A stretch of DNA of 10,082 nucleotides from SHZI01 sp049290495 (GTDB lineage Bacteria > Pseudomonadota > Gammaproteobacteria > Steroidobacterales > GCA-2729495), in the NCBI GenBank assembly GCA_049290495.1, contig JBATNV010000005.1, forward strand, positions 1 through 10,082, in the 5' to 3' direction. A program made the position numbers and the translations under genes. Position 1 is the first letter of the stretch. Each line of letters opens with the position of its first letter. This document shows positions 1 through 5,075 of this stretch, in pieces. The notes under the pieces were generated by a model. That model searched no databases. It was not told where the DNA came from and worked only from the letters and a program-made list of their open reading frames with translations.

Positions 1-25
1 GGACCGTCCCGTCATCAGTTGCGGC

Positions 26-51
26 CCGATGTTACCGCACGGTAACATCGG
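26..51. promoter_or_regulatory. Perfect inverted repeat, probable TetR-family operator over the promoter
   Basis: Two perfect 12-bp arms (CCGATGTTACCG at 26-37, CGGTAACATCGG at 40-51) flank a 2-bp spacer. The repeat ends 5 bp before the regulator's ATG. A -10-like hexamer TAACAT (43-48) lies in the right arm and a weak -35-like TTGCGG lies at 19-24 with an 18-bp gap. TetR-family dimers typically bind such palindromes, often to repress their own operon, so binding here would block RNA polymerase. The symmetry is seen directly; the autoregulatory role is inferred from position. Confidence 0.75.
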
Positions 52-56
52 CGCCC

Positions 57-698
57 ATGCGATCACCCCAGTCGGTCAAAAGCACACCACCCAGCAGCCG
101 TAGCACTACCGAGGACGCCCTCCTCGATGCGCTCGAGACGGTCCTGGAGCGCGACGGCTTGCGACAGCTCAGCGTGAATGCGGTGGTCGAAGCTGCTGGC
201 GTCGGCAAGCCGCTTCTGTACCGTTACTTCGGCGACCTGCAGGGGCTCGTTCAGGCCTGGGGCAAGCGGCGCGGATTCTGGGCGGAGGTCGCCGATACGG
301 GTCCACCCAGTCGCCACAAAGCAGATGAGCAAAGCTTCAGGCAGCAGATCTCCGATGAACTGGTTGCCGGCGCAGAACATCTGCGCGCACATCCGGTGAC
401 GCTCGAGTTTCTCGCCGAGGAGCTGACCGCGACATCCGACCTCTCTGCCGCCTTTGCCGAAGCACGCGACGACTGTCGCCGGCCATTTCTGGAAACCATG
501 CTGGGCGACCCGCGTTATCTGCGTCGGGATAATCGCCGCGTAATCGTCATTATCCATGCCGCGCTGACCTATCTCGCCATGCGTTCGCGGCGTTCACCAA
601 ACTTCATGGGCCTGCGTCTTGATACGGAGGCAGGATGGCGCGACGTGCTCGACATGGCGCGCGAACTGTCCCGGCTGCCGGGCAAACAAGGGTCTTAA
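57..698 (+). CDS. TetR/AcrR-family transcriptional regulator
   Basis: A 213-aa DNA-binding regulator of usual TetR length. Residues about 18-64 form the N-terminal three-helix DNA-binding domain, with the helix-turn-helix around residues 39-60 and the hallmark segment GVGKPLLYRYFGD near 49-60. The rest (about 70-210) is the variable ligand-binding and dimerisation domain, so the inducer cannot be read from sequence. It is the first gene of a three-gene operon with an exported Cys-containing protein (2-nt gap) and a DoxX-like membrane protein, which it probably controls. No in-frame start occurs upstream within the window and no Shine-Dalgarno precedes ATG 57, because the palindrome fills that space. 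The mRNA is therefore probably leaderless. The family call is firm; the regulated process is unknown. Confidence 0.9.
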   Translation: MRSPQSVKSTPPSSRSTTEDALLDALETVLERDGLRQLSVNAVVEAAGVGKPLLYRYFGDLQGLVQAWGKRRGFWAEVADTGPPSRHKADEQSFRQQISDELVAGAEHLRAHPVTLEFLAEELTATSDLSAAFAEARDDCRRPFLETMLGDPRYLRRDNRRVIVIIHAALTYLAMRSRRSPNFMGLRLDTEAGWRDVLDMARELSRLPGKQGS

Positions 699-700
699 AT

Positions 701-1276
701 ATGCCGGGCCAATCCCGTGTTTCGCCGAAACAAATGCTCGCGTGGCTGGCAGCAGGATTTCTGACGGTCTTTCTCTTGCCGGCGTATAGCCAGGTGAACA
801 ACAAGGCCTACGCAGACTACTTCCTGGTCGGCCAGTTTGGTGAGGTGTGCACCATGTGCGACGTGATGGTGCTCTGTGAGGCAGGCGAGGCGCCGCCTGC
901 ACACCAGTCTGTCCCGGCCGACGGCAGCTTCACGCTCTACCACATACAACCGCGCAGCTTCTGGTCGCAGGTCGGAACCATCTGGGAGTGGTTCATCGCC
1001 AATTTCAGCTCAAGGCAGCTCGAAAGCGGCCACCGGCGGCCGGTCACGATCTACACGGTTAACGAGGGCGCATGGGCACCGGCAGTTGCCGGTGAGCTGC
1101 ACATCGCCCTTGACCCGCCGCTCCTCGCCACGTCCGACGGACGTGAGATTGAGCGCATCCACCGGCGCTGGAGCCAGGCCACACCGCCCGCGCCGCTCGG
1201 CTGGTGCCAGCGCATGCCGCTCTGGGACGCGCTGGGCGTGATCGACAAGCACAGTACCGGAGGCAACGCACAATGA
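701..1276 (+). CDS. Unrecognised exported or membrane-anchored protein with Cys cluster
   Basis: A 191-aa protein of a family I do not recognise. Residues 11-29 are a hydrophobic segment ending LLPAYSQ, either a signal peptide or an uncleaved N-terminal anchor, so most of the chain should be periplasmic. A C-x2-C-x5-C cluster (Cys50, Cys53, Cys59) sits just after it, with one more Cys at 169. This could bind a metal or carry redox-active thiols, but no known cofactor motif is clear. ATG 701 is chosen because AAGGG lies 8 nt upstream and the signal-like segment follows; a longer frame from 635 would overlap the TetR gene. It starts 2 nt after the TetR stop and overlaps the DoxX-like gene by 4 nt (ATGA), so translation is probably coupled. 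Its partner is likely the DoxX-like protein. Confidence 0.78.
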   Translation: MPGQSRVSPKQMLAWLAAGFLTVFLLPAYSQVNNKAYADYFLVGQFGEVCTMCDVMVLCEAGEAPPAHQSVPADGSFTLYHIQPRSFWSQVGTIWEWFIANFSSRQLESGHRRPVTIYTVNEGAWAPAVAGELHIALDPPLLATSDGREIERIHRRWSQATPPAPLGWCQRMPLWDALGVIDKHSTGGNAQ

Positions 1277-1788
1277 GCGCTGCAATTGATACGGGGCAAA
1301 GCGTCTGGACTGCAAAGCGCTGGCGGCAGCACCCGGTACGGATGGTCGGCATTGTCCTGCATCTCTTTCTGCGCGAGCTCTACGGGCTGTTCTGGATTGC
1401 CGCCGGCGTTAACAAGCTCCGCAAGGACTGGATGACCACCGATGTCCTCAAGCAGATTTTCGAGGATCGCCTGACAGAGCTGCATCCGGCCAGTCTGCAG
1501 GTGATGTTTCTGCAGGACATTGCGATCCCGCTGTACAAGCTCGTCGCCGTATTTGTCACGGTCAGCGAACTCTATGTGGGCGTCGCGCTGCTGCTCGGCC
1601 TGACCACGCGCTGGGCCGCGGCCATCGCGCTGGTCAATCTGCTCGGCTTCTCGGCCGGTGGATACTACGACGCTTCCCTGATCCCGTTCTTTGCACTCAG
1701 CATCATGATGATGAGCTGGCCCTCGGGGCGCTGGATGGGGCTTGATCGTCGGTTGTCACGCAAATACCCGGGCTCACGCTGGTTCTGA
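1273..1788 (+). CDS. DoxX-like integral membrane protein
   Basis: A 171-aa protein with about four membrane helices (roughly residues 24-46, 85-111, 114-130 and 134-150). The first contains the DoxX-type signature GLFWIAAGVNKL at 38-49. The DoxX/DoxD superfamily includes a subunit of archaeal thiosulfate:quinone oxidoreductase, but most bacterial members have no defined reaction; several are linked to redox or thiol stress. ATG 1273 overlaps the previous stop as ATGA, the normal arrangement for coupled genes, so the longer frame from 1204 is not needed. It closes the TetR operon and converges on yrfG with only 6 nt between the stop codons. No hairpin terminator is visible. The fold assignment is good; the function is open. 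The Cys-containing exported neighbour makes a membrane redox module plausible, but that is inference. Confidence 0.82.
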   Translation: MSAAIDTGQSVWTAKRWRQHPVRMVGIVLHLFLRELYGLFWIAAGVNKLRKDWMTTDVLKQIFEDRLTELHPASLQVMFLQDIAIPLYKLVAVFVTVSELYVGVALLLGLTTRWAAAIALVNLLGFSAGGYYDASLIPFFALSIMMMSWPSGRWMGLDRRLSRKYPGSRWF

Positions 1789-1794
1789 TCGTCG

Positions 1795-2442
1795 CTAGTC
1801 CAGATGACCGATCGCCTCGACTGAGGCATGCCCGTCGACAATACGCGCAGGCCGCTGGCTATCGGGCCGGTTCACCGCGAGCAGGCCGCGGATACCGTAG
1901 GCGCGCGCTGCATTGAGCACAGCTGCGCTGTCATCGATGAACAGGGTTTGCTGCGGATCGAAGCCCAGGCGCTCCTGTGCAGCAGACCAGAACGCCTGCC
2001 CTTCCTTGGGTACGCCGAACTCATGCGAGGATACGAAGGTGTCGATGTAGCGGCCAAGCCCGGCGACGCTCTTTTTCATACCCAGCGCGTCGCCATGTGC
2101 ATTGGTAACTACGGCGACATGCTTGCCACTGGCACGCAGCCGGGCCAGAAACTCCTTCGCACCAGGCAGGAAACGCACGCGATGGCTGCTGGCATCCTTG
2201 AGCGCACGCAGGTCCAGCGACAGTTCAGCCGACCAGTAGTCAAGACAATACCACTCGAGCCGGCCCTGCATACTGGCAAAACGCTGAAACAAATCCGGCA
2301 CAATTTCTTCCGGCGACGAGCCGAGATTGCGCGCCAGGCAACGCGGCACCAGTTCCTGCCAAAAGTAGTTGTCGTAGGCAAGATCGAGGATCGTGCCATC
2401 CATATCGAGCAGGATCGTGTCGAAGCTTCGCCAGTCGTGCAT
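1795..2442 (-). CDS. yrfG: HAD-family GMP/IMP nucleotidase, YrfG type
   Basis: A 215-aa haloacid dehalogenase-superfamily phosphatase that resembles E. coli YrfG along its length. YrfG hydrolyses purine mononucleotides such as GMP and IMP. All HAD motifs are present: motif I DMDGT (nucleophile Asp13, acid/base Asp15), motif II Thr113-Asn114 in VVTNAH, motif III Lys146 in PKEGQAFW, and motif IV Asp170-Asp171 in FIDDS. YrfG-specific stretches DNYFWQ (24-29) and LEWYCLDYWS (62-71) support the assignment over a generic HAD protein. The frame runs upstream to 2559, but ATG 2442 matches the family N-terminus and has GGAAC 6 nt before it. It is divergent from cysQ across 68 bp and convergent with the DoxX-like gene. 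It is probably a cytosolic housekeeping enzyme. Confidence 0.9.
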   Translation of the reverse strand: MHDWRSFDTILLDMDGTILDLAYDNYFWQELVPRCLARNLGSSPEEIVPDLFQRFASMQGRLEWYCLDYWSAELSLDLRALKDASSHRVRFLPGAKEFLARLRASGKHVAVVTNAHGDALGMKKSVAGLGRYIDTFVSSHEFGVPKEGQAFWSAAQERLGFDPQQTLFIDDSAAVLNAARAYGIRGLLAVNRPDSQRPARIVDGHASVEAIGHLD

Positions 2443-2510
2443 GCAAATGTTCCGGCTGATGTCGGCCGCAGGGTTGCTCCGGCCGGGTCCGGATTGTACC
2501 GTCCGCGCCC

Positions 2511-3317
2511 ATGACAAAAGAACTGCAAACCCTGCTGCCCCATGTACAGGCCATCGCACAGGCTGCCGGCCGTGAAATCAGCCGGATCTATGCCACTGCC
2601 TTTGCTGTGGAAACCAAGGCCGATAACTCGCCGCTGACCGCCGCTGACCGCGCAGCACACGACACCATTGCGGAAGGGCTCGCGGCGCTGACGCCGGGCA
2701 TCCCGCTCTGGTCGGAGGAATCCGTCACCATCCCCTGGGAAACACGTCGGCGCTGGACCGAGTTCTGGTTGGTAGACCCGCTGGACGGAACCCGCGAATT
2801 CATCAAGCGCAACGGCGAATTCACGGTGAACATCGCGCTGGTCAGCGGCCACAGTGCCGTACTCGGCGTGGTGCATGCACCCGTGCCGGGTCGCGATTAC
2901 TGCGGATATGCGGGCGGCCCTGCATCGCGGACCGATCCGGATGAGCAACCGCACGAGATCAAGGTACGTCAGCCGGCCAATCCGCCGGTTCGCGTGGCCG
3001 GGAGTCGCTCACACCGTGGTGCGAGTCTCGACAGCTTTCTCGAACAACTGGGTGCACATGAGTTCGTGCCAATGGGCAGCTCGCTGAAGTTCTGCCTGGT
3101 GGCCGAGGGCAGCGCGGATATCTACCCGCGGCTCGGTCCAACCTCTGAGTGGGATACGGCAGCGTCCCAGGCCGTCGTCGAAGCGGCAGGCGGCAGCGTT
3201 GTAGGTCTCGATGGCCAGCCGCTCCGTTACAACACACGACCAGAAGTACTGAACCCGCATTTCCTCGCGTGCGGCGATCCGGACCGCAACTGGCTCGCAC
3301 TTCTGCACTCCCGGTGA
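2511..3317 (+). CDS. cysQ: 3'(2'),5'-bisphosphate nucleotidase CysQ
   Basis: A 268-aa member of the inositol monophosphatase superfamily. CysQ removes the 3'-phosphate from 3'-phosphoadenosine 5'-phosphate (PAP), the by-product of PAPS-dependent sulfate reduction, giving AMP and recycling sulfur-pathway nucleotides. Metal-site motifs are complete: KADNSPLTAADR (36-47), SEES with Glu69-Glu70, DPLDGT (89-94) followed by the CysQ-typical REFIKRNGEFTVNIAL, and EWDTAA (213-218). GSSLKFCLVAEGSADIYPR (189-207) is also diagnostic. No Shine-Dalgarno precedes ATG 2511. A weak TTGCTC (2474-2479) and TACCGT (2497-2502) pair with a 17-bp gap would put the mRNA start at or next to the ATG. It diverges from yrfG and is followed 30 bp later by a DUF465 gene. 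Confidence 0.95.
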   Translation: MTKELQTLLPHVQAIAQAAGREISRIYATAFAVETKADNSPLTAADRAAHDTIAEGLAALTPGIPLWSEESVTIPWETRRRWTEFWLVDPLDGTREFIKRNGEFTVNIALVSGHSAVLGVVHAPVPGRDYCGYAGGPASRTDPDEQPHEIKVRQPANPPVRVAGSRSHRGASLDSFLEQLGAHEFVPMGSSLKFCLVAEGSADIYPRLGPTSEWDTAASQAVVEAAGGSVVGLDGQPLRYNTRPEVLNPHFLACGDPDRNWLALLHSR

Positions 3318-3347
3318 ATGGTGCGCAGCTGCTAAACTGGCACCACC

Positions 3348-3569
3348 ATGAGCGACGATGACAACATCAATACGAAGGTCTTCAGTGACCTCTGGCGGCT
3401 GAAGGAGTTGCGCGTCGCACACCGCGACCTCGACGCGGCGATCGCCGCCCTCGACCGCTTTGCAGCTGAGGACCAGCTGCGCATCCGCCGACTGAAGAAA
3501 GAGAAGCTGCGCCTCAAGGATCTCATCACGCGGCTCGAAAGCGCGCGGATTCCCGACCTCAACGCCTGA
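3348..3569 (+). CDS. DUF465 (YdcH-like) small helical protein
   Basis: A 73-aa protein predicted to be almost wholly helical, fitting the DUF465/YdcH family of small coiled-coil-like proteins. The family pattern is visible: H-R-D-L-D near residues 25-29, then a heptad-like run, then IRRLKKEKLRLKDLITRL (46-63). The charged helix could form a hairpin dimer. The molecular role of the family is not established. ATG 3348 is the only sensible start. There is no Shine-Dalgarno, but an extended -10-like TGC-TAAACT (3330-3338) ends 9 nt before the ATG, so it may have its own leaderless transcript as well as read-through from cysQ. It is the last gene before a non-coding stretch of almost 700 bp. Confidence 0.83.
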   Translation: MSDDDNINTKVFSDLWRLKELRVAHRDLDAAIAALDRFAAEDQLRIRRLKKEKLRLKDLITRLESARIPDLNA

Positions 3570-3686
3570 AGGCAAGCGGGCTAAAAACCCACAGCGACGC
3601 CGTACACAAGGCTGCTGCCGTCGGCAAATCTTACAGAGGGGACTGGCCCGTAATCTATTGTTTAATATGTGTTTTATGCCGGTAGC

Positions 3687-3700
3687 GTGACGCGCCTCAC
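3687..3700. promoter_or_regulatory. GTGA-N6-TCAC dyad, possible CRP/FNR-type site
   Basis: GTGA (3687-3690) and TCAC (3697-3700) are separated by 6 bp, the half-site spacing of CRP-family operators. The outer bases are C...C, not the CRP consensus T...A. It lies about 200 bp upstream of the predicted sigma-54 transcript start, a plausible place for an upstream regulator. The symmetry is seen, the function is a guess, and chance occurrence is quite possible. Confidence 0.25.
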
Positions 3701-3874
3701 CTGATCTCCAGGGTCTCGCGTCGCCCTGCTATACAAATCACTTGTGGAAGAACCCGCAGCACCCCACACACGCTCGCCAGCAGCAGTGCCGCAGACCGCT
3801 TTCGTGTGATGAGAGTCTCAGTAAAACGGCTATTTTCCGGATTCTGTCAAGTCGACGGGCACTCTGCGCGAGGC

Positions 3875-3890
3875 TGGCACGTTTGCTGCA
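3875..3890 (+). promoter_or_regulatory. Sigma-54 (RpoN) -24/-12 promoter
   Basis: TGGCACGTTTGCTGCA matches the sigma-54 consensus TGGCACG-N4-TTGCA at every defined position but one (C for the first T of TTGCA). The invariant GG (3876-3877) and GC (3888-3889) have the required 10-bp gap. The expected transcription start, 12 bp past the -12 C, is about 3901. Sigma-54 promoters need an enhancer-binding ATPase. In proteobacterial PEP-CTERM/exosortase systems the PrsK-PrsR pair includes a sigma-54-type response regulator, which fits the surface protein gene downstream. The motif is strong; activity is inferred. Confidence 0.75.
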
Positions 3891-3900
3891 ATTACTTCAG

Positions 3901-4088
3901 CGAGGACCCCGCTGAACGATCACAGAGAAAGCACAGCAGCCCACACCCCAAAAACCCAAGCCCAAAACCCAATGATCGAACAGCAACCTCGTAAACAAGA
4001 AGAAGAAAAACAAAAACCATAAAAATAGCGACAACGCACCATCCCAAGCCCAATCTTGCCGCCCCTTGCCCAGGGGCGGCTTTTTTTT
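3901..4088 (+). ncRNA. Candidate sigma-54-driven small RNA or attenuating leader RNA
   Basis: This predicted RNA of about 188 nt runs from the sigma-54 start to an intrinsic terminator. Its first base begins a long-range stem: CGAGG (3901-3905) with CCTCG (3987-3991), GCTG (3911-3914) with CAGC (3981-3984), and CGATCA (3917-3922) with TGATCG (3973-3978). The 15 pairs are interrupted by an ACCCC/AA and an AA/AA internal loop. They close a 50-nt loop (3923-3972) with no T at all, rich in CCCA and AAAA runs. From 3921 to 4053 there are only seven T in 133 bases. A linker holds eight consecutive A-R-N triplets (3994-4017), the motif bound by the distal face of E. coli Hfq, and the RNA ends in a GC hairpin plus eight U. 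CCCAAGCCCAA occurs twice (3955-3965, 4043-4053). This is the build of an Hfq-type small RNA, but it could equally be the 5' leader of the gene at 4263. No known RNA family is recognised. Confidence 0.55.
4058..4088 (+). terminator. Strong intrinsic terminator upstream of the VPLPA-CTERM gene
   Basis: An 8-bp perfect stem (GCCGCCCC at 4058-4065, GGGGCGGC at 4073-4080) with a 7-nt loop is followed directly by eight T (4081-4088). There is no gene end just upstream: the nearest upstream stop codon is 490 bp away. It therefore ends a non-coding transcript rather than cysQ-DUF465 mRNA. It sits 175 bp before the next gene's ATG, between that gene and the sigma-54 promoter. Confidence 0.9.
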
Positions 4089-4203
4089 CTCATCTCTGCG
4101 CTCGGAGATAAGCAAGGCGACTTACGGCTACCGCCACCAGCCTTCCCGCGGCACCCAAGACACCTGTGCCTCCGGATGTCTCGGCCGCTGTATCAAGTGC
4201 TAT

Positions 4204-4231
4204 GCTGGATCCGCTACGCTGGATCCGCTAC
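4204..4231. repeat. 14-bp perfect tandem duplication
   Basis: GCTGGATCCGCTAC occurs twice head to tail (4204-4217, 4218-4231), continuing for 2 more matching bases. It lies 32 bp before the ATG of the VPLPA-CTERM gene. Each copy contains the palindrome GGATCC. It is either a recent slippage event in the leader or a paired binding site. Confidence 0.85.
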
Positions 4232-4262
4232 GCAGTTCCTGTGGCAGCTATGGAGAACAAAA

Positions 4263-4952
4263 ATGCACGCGGTCGCCAAGAAGGTTTCTTTTCCGTTCGC
4301 AACGCTTTGCCTGCTGGCGGCGGTCGCCATGCCAGCGTCTGCGGCAAGCATCCTGGGTCTCTATAACACCGGCGTCCTGAATGACGGAACCACGGCCGCC
4401 TCGGGCAGCACCGATCTGCACTACACGCTATTCGTTAGCCCGGACGCCAACTTTCCCGGGCCTTCAGCAATAGTCGCAGACCCGATCGCGGGCGGTTACT
4501 GGCTGTCGAACAGCTCAACTTCAAGGTGGATCGGACCGGCGCAGAACCAGGGCTATCCGACTGGGGCAGCGAATCACGCAGCGGGGGATTACACCTATCG
4601 ACTGGCATTCGATCTGACGGGACTCGATCCGGTCACTGCACAATTAACGGGTTCCTGGGCAGCCGACAACGCCGGCACTGCCCTATTGCTGAATGGCGTG
4701 ACTACCGGCTACACCACGCCGAGTTACAGCACTCTCACCGCATTCGCGCTCTCCAGCGGATTTGTCGCCGGAATCAACACGCTTGATTTCGTCGTCAACG
4801 AGTACGCTTCAAGTGGCGCCAATCCCACCGGCCTCCGGGTGGACGGCCTGACAGGTACTGCATCTGCCGTGCCAGCGCCCGCAGCCGGATGGCTGCTCGG
4901 CACCGCGCTCGCAGGACTGATCGGGCGGCGTTCGTGTCGGAAAGTCAGCTGA
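4263..4952 (+). CDS. Exported VPLPA/PEP-CTERM sorting-domain protein
   Basis: A 229-aa surface or secreted protein. Residues 1-27 are a signal peptide (two Lys, hydrophobic core FATLCLLAAVAM, cleavage after ASA). The mature part is Ser/Thr/Gly/Asn-rich and probably beta-sandwich, with a segment typical of PEP-CTERM proteins: YTYRLAFDLTGLDPVTA (110-126) and SWAADNAGTALLLNG (131-145). The C-terminus is a sorting signal: VPAPA (203-207), hydrophobic helix GWLLGTALAGLIG (209-221), then an Arg/Lys tail from 222. Exosortases recognise such tails at the inner membrane; the VPxPA form resembles the VPLPA-CTERM subclass associated with XrtD. ATG 4263 has GGAG 7 nt upstream and starts the signal peptide; a longer TTG frame from 4056 runs through the terminator and is rejected. 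No exosortase lies in this window. It is probably expressed from the sigma-54 promoter or an unseen nearer one. Confidence 0.85.
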   Translation: MHAVAKKVSFPFATLCLLAAVAMPASAASILGLYNTGVLNDGTTAASGSTDLHYTLFVSPDANFPGPSAIVADPIAGGYWLSNSSTSRWIGPAQNQGYPTGAANHAAGDYTYRLAFDLTGLDPVTAQLTGSWAADNAGTALLLNGVTTGYTTPSYSTLTAFALSSGFVAGINTLDFVVNEYASSGANPTGLRVDGLTGTASAVPAPAAGWLLGTALAGLIGRRSCRKVS

Positions 4953-4973
4953 GCAGTTAAGAATTTGGAGCTG

Positions 4974-5006
4974 ACAGAAACCCCGCTTCGGCGGGGTTTC
5001 TGTTTT
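4974..5006 (+). terminator. Intrinsic terminator after the VPLPA-CTERM gene
   Basis: A 13-bp perfect stem (ACAGAAACCCCGC at 4974-4986, GCGGGGTTTCTGT at 4991-5003) is closed by a stable TTCG tetraloop and followed by T-rich sequence to 5006. It begins 21 bp after the stop codon. The opposite strand lacks a T tract, so it works in the + direction. Confidence 0.92.
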
Positions 5007-5075
5007 CGACCTGCGCCGACTTTGCGATACCAAGCGTGATCGCCAACATCAGCGGCGCACGTGTATCCTGCAGCG

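Larger units (their letters stand above)
3570..4262. other. 693-bp gene-free regulatory region
   Basis: No convincing protein gene lies between the DUF465 stop and the VPLPA-CTERM start. The first 300 bp hold an AT-richer patch (3656-3678), a GTGA-N6-TCAC dyad (3687-3700) and a small TGAGA-G-TCTCA dyad (3810-3820). They are followed by a sigma-54-type promoter (3875-3890), a U-poor predicted transcript (3901-4088) and its terminator (4058-4088). After the terminator come a small hairpin ATCTCTG/CGGAGAT with a 4-nt loop (4092-4109) and a 14-bp tandem duplication (4204-4231). Frames at 3806-3994 and 4056-4262 have no codon-level support and are not called. Confidence 0.7.

Noticed and set aside
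1828..2514. Long + strand open frame (228 codons) over yrfG
   Set aside because: It lies wholly antisense to a well-supported HAD phosphatase with all motifs; the frame shows no domain pattern and arises from GC-rich codon use.
2109..2954. 281-codon - strand frame over yrfG and cysQ
   Set aside because: It is a shadow of two real genes in other frames; residues do not form a recognisable domain.
3806..3994. 62-codon frame in the gene-free region
   Set aside because: It runs across the sigma-54 promoter and the U-poor RNA, starts with no Shine-Dalgarno, and its composition simply reflects the A/C-rich tract.
4056..4262. Upstream extension of the VPLPA-CTERM frame to a TTG
   Set aside because: It would translate the terminator hairpin and T8 tract and place about 70 residues before a clear signal peptide; ATG 4263 has a good Shine-Dalgarno.
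5061..5075. GTG start for glucokinase
   Set aside because: It adds five unconserved residues before the family N-terminus and overlaps the TATCCT hexamer; ATG 5076 fits better.
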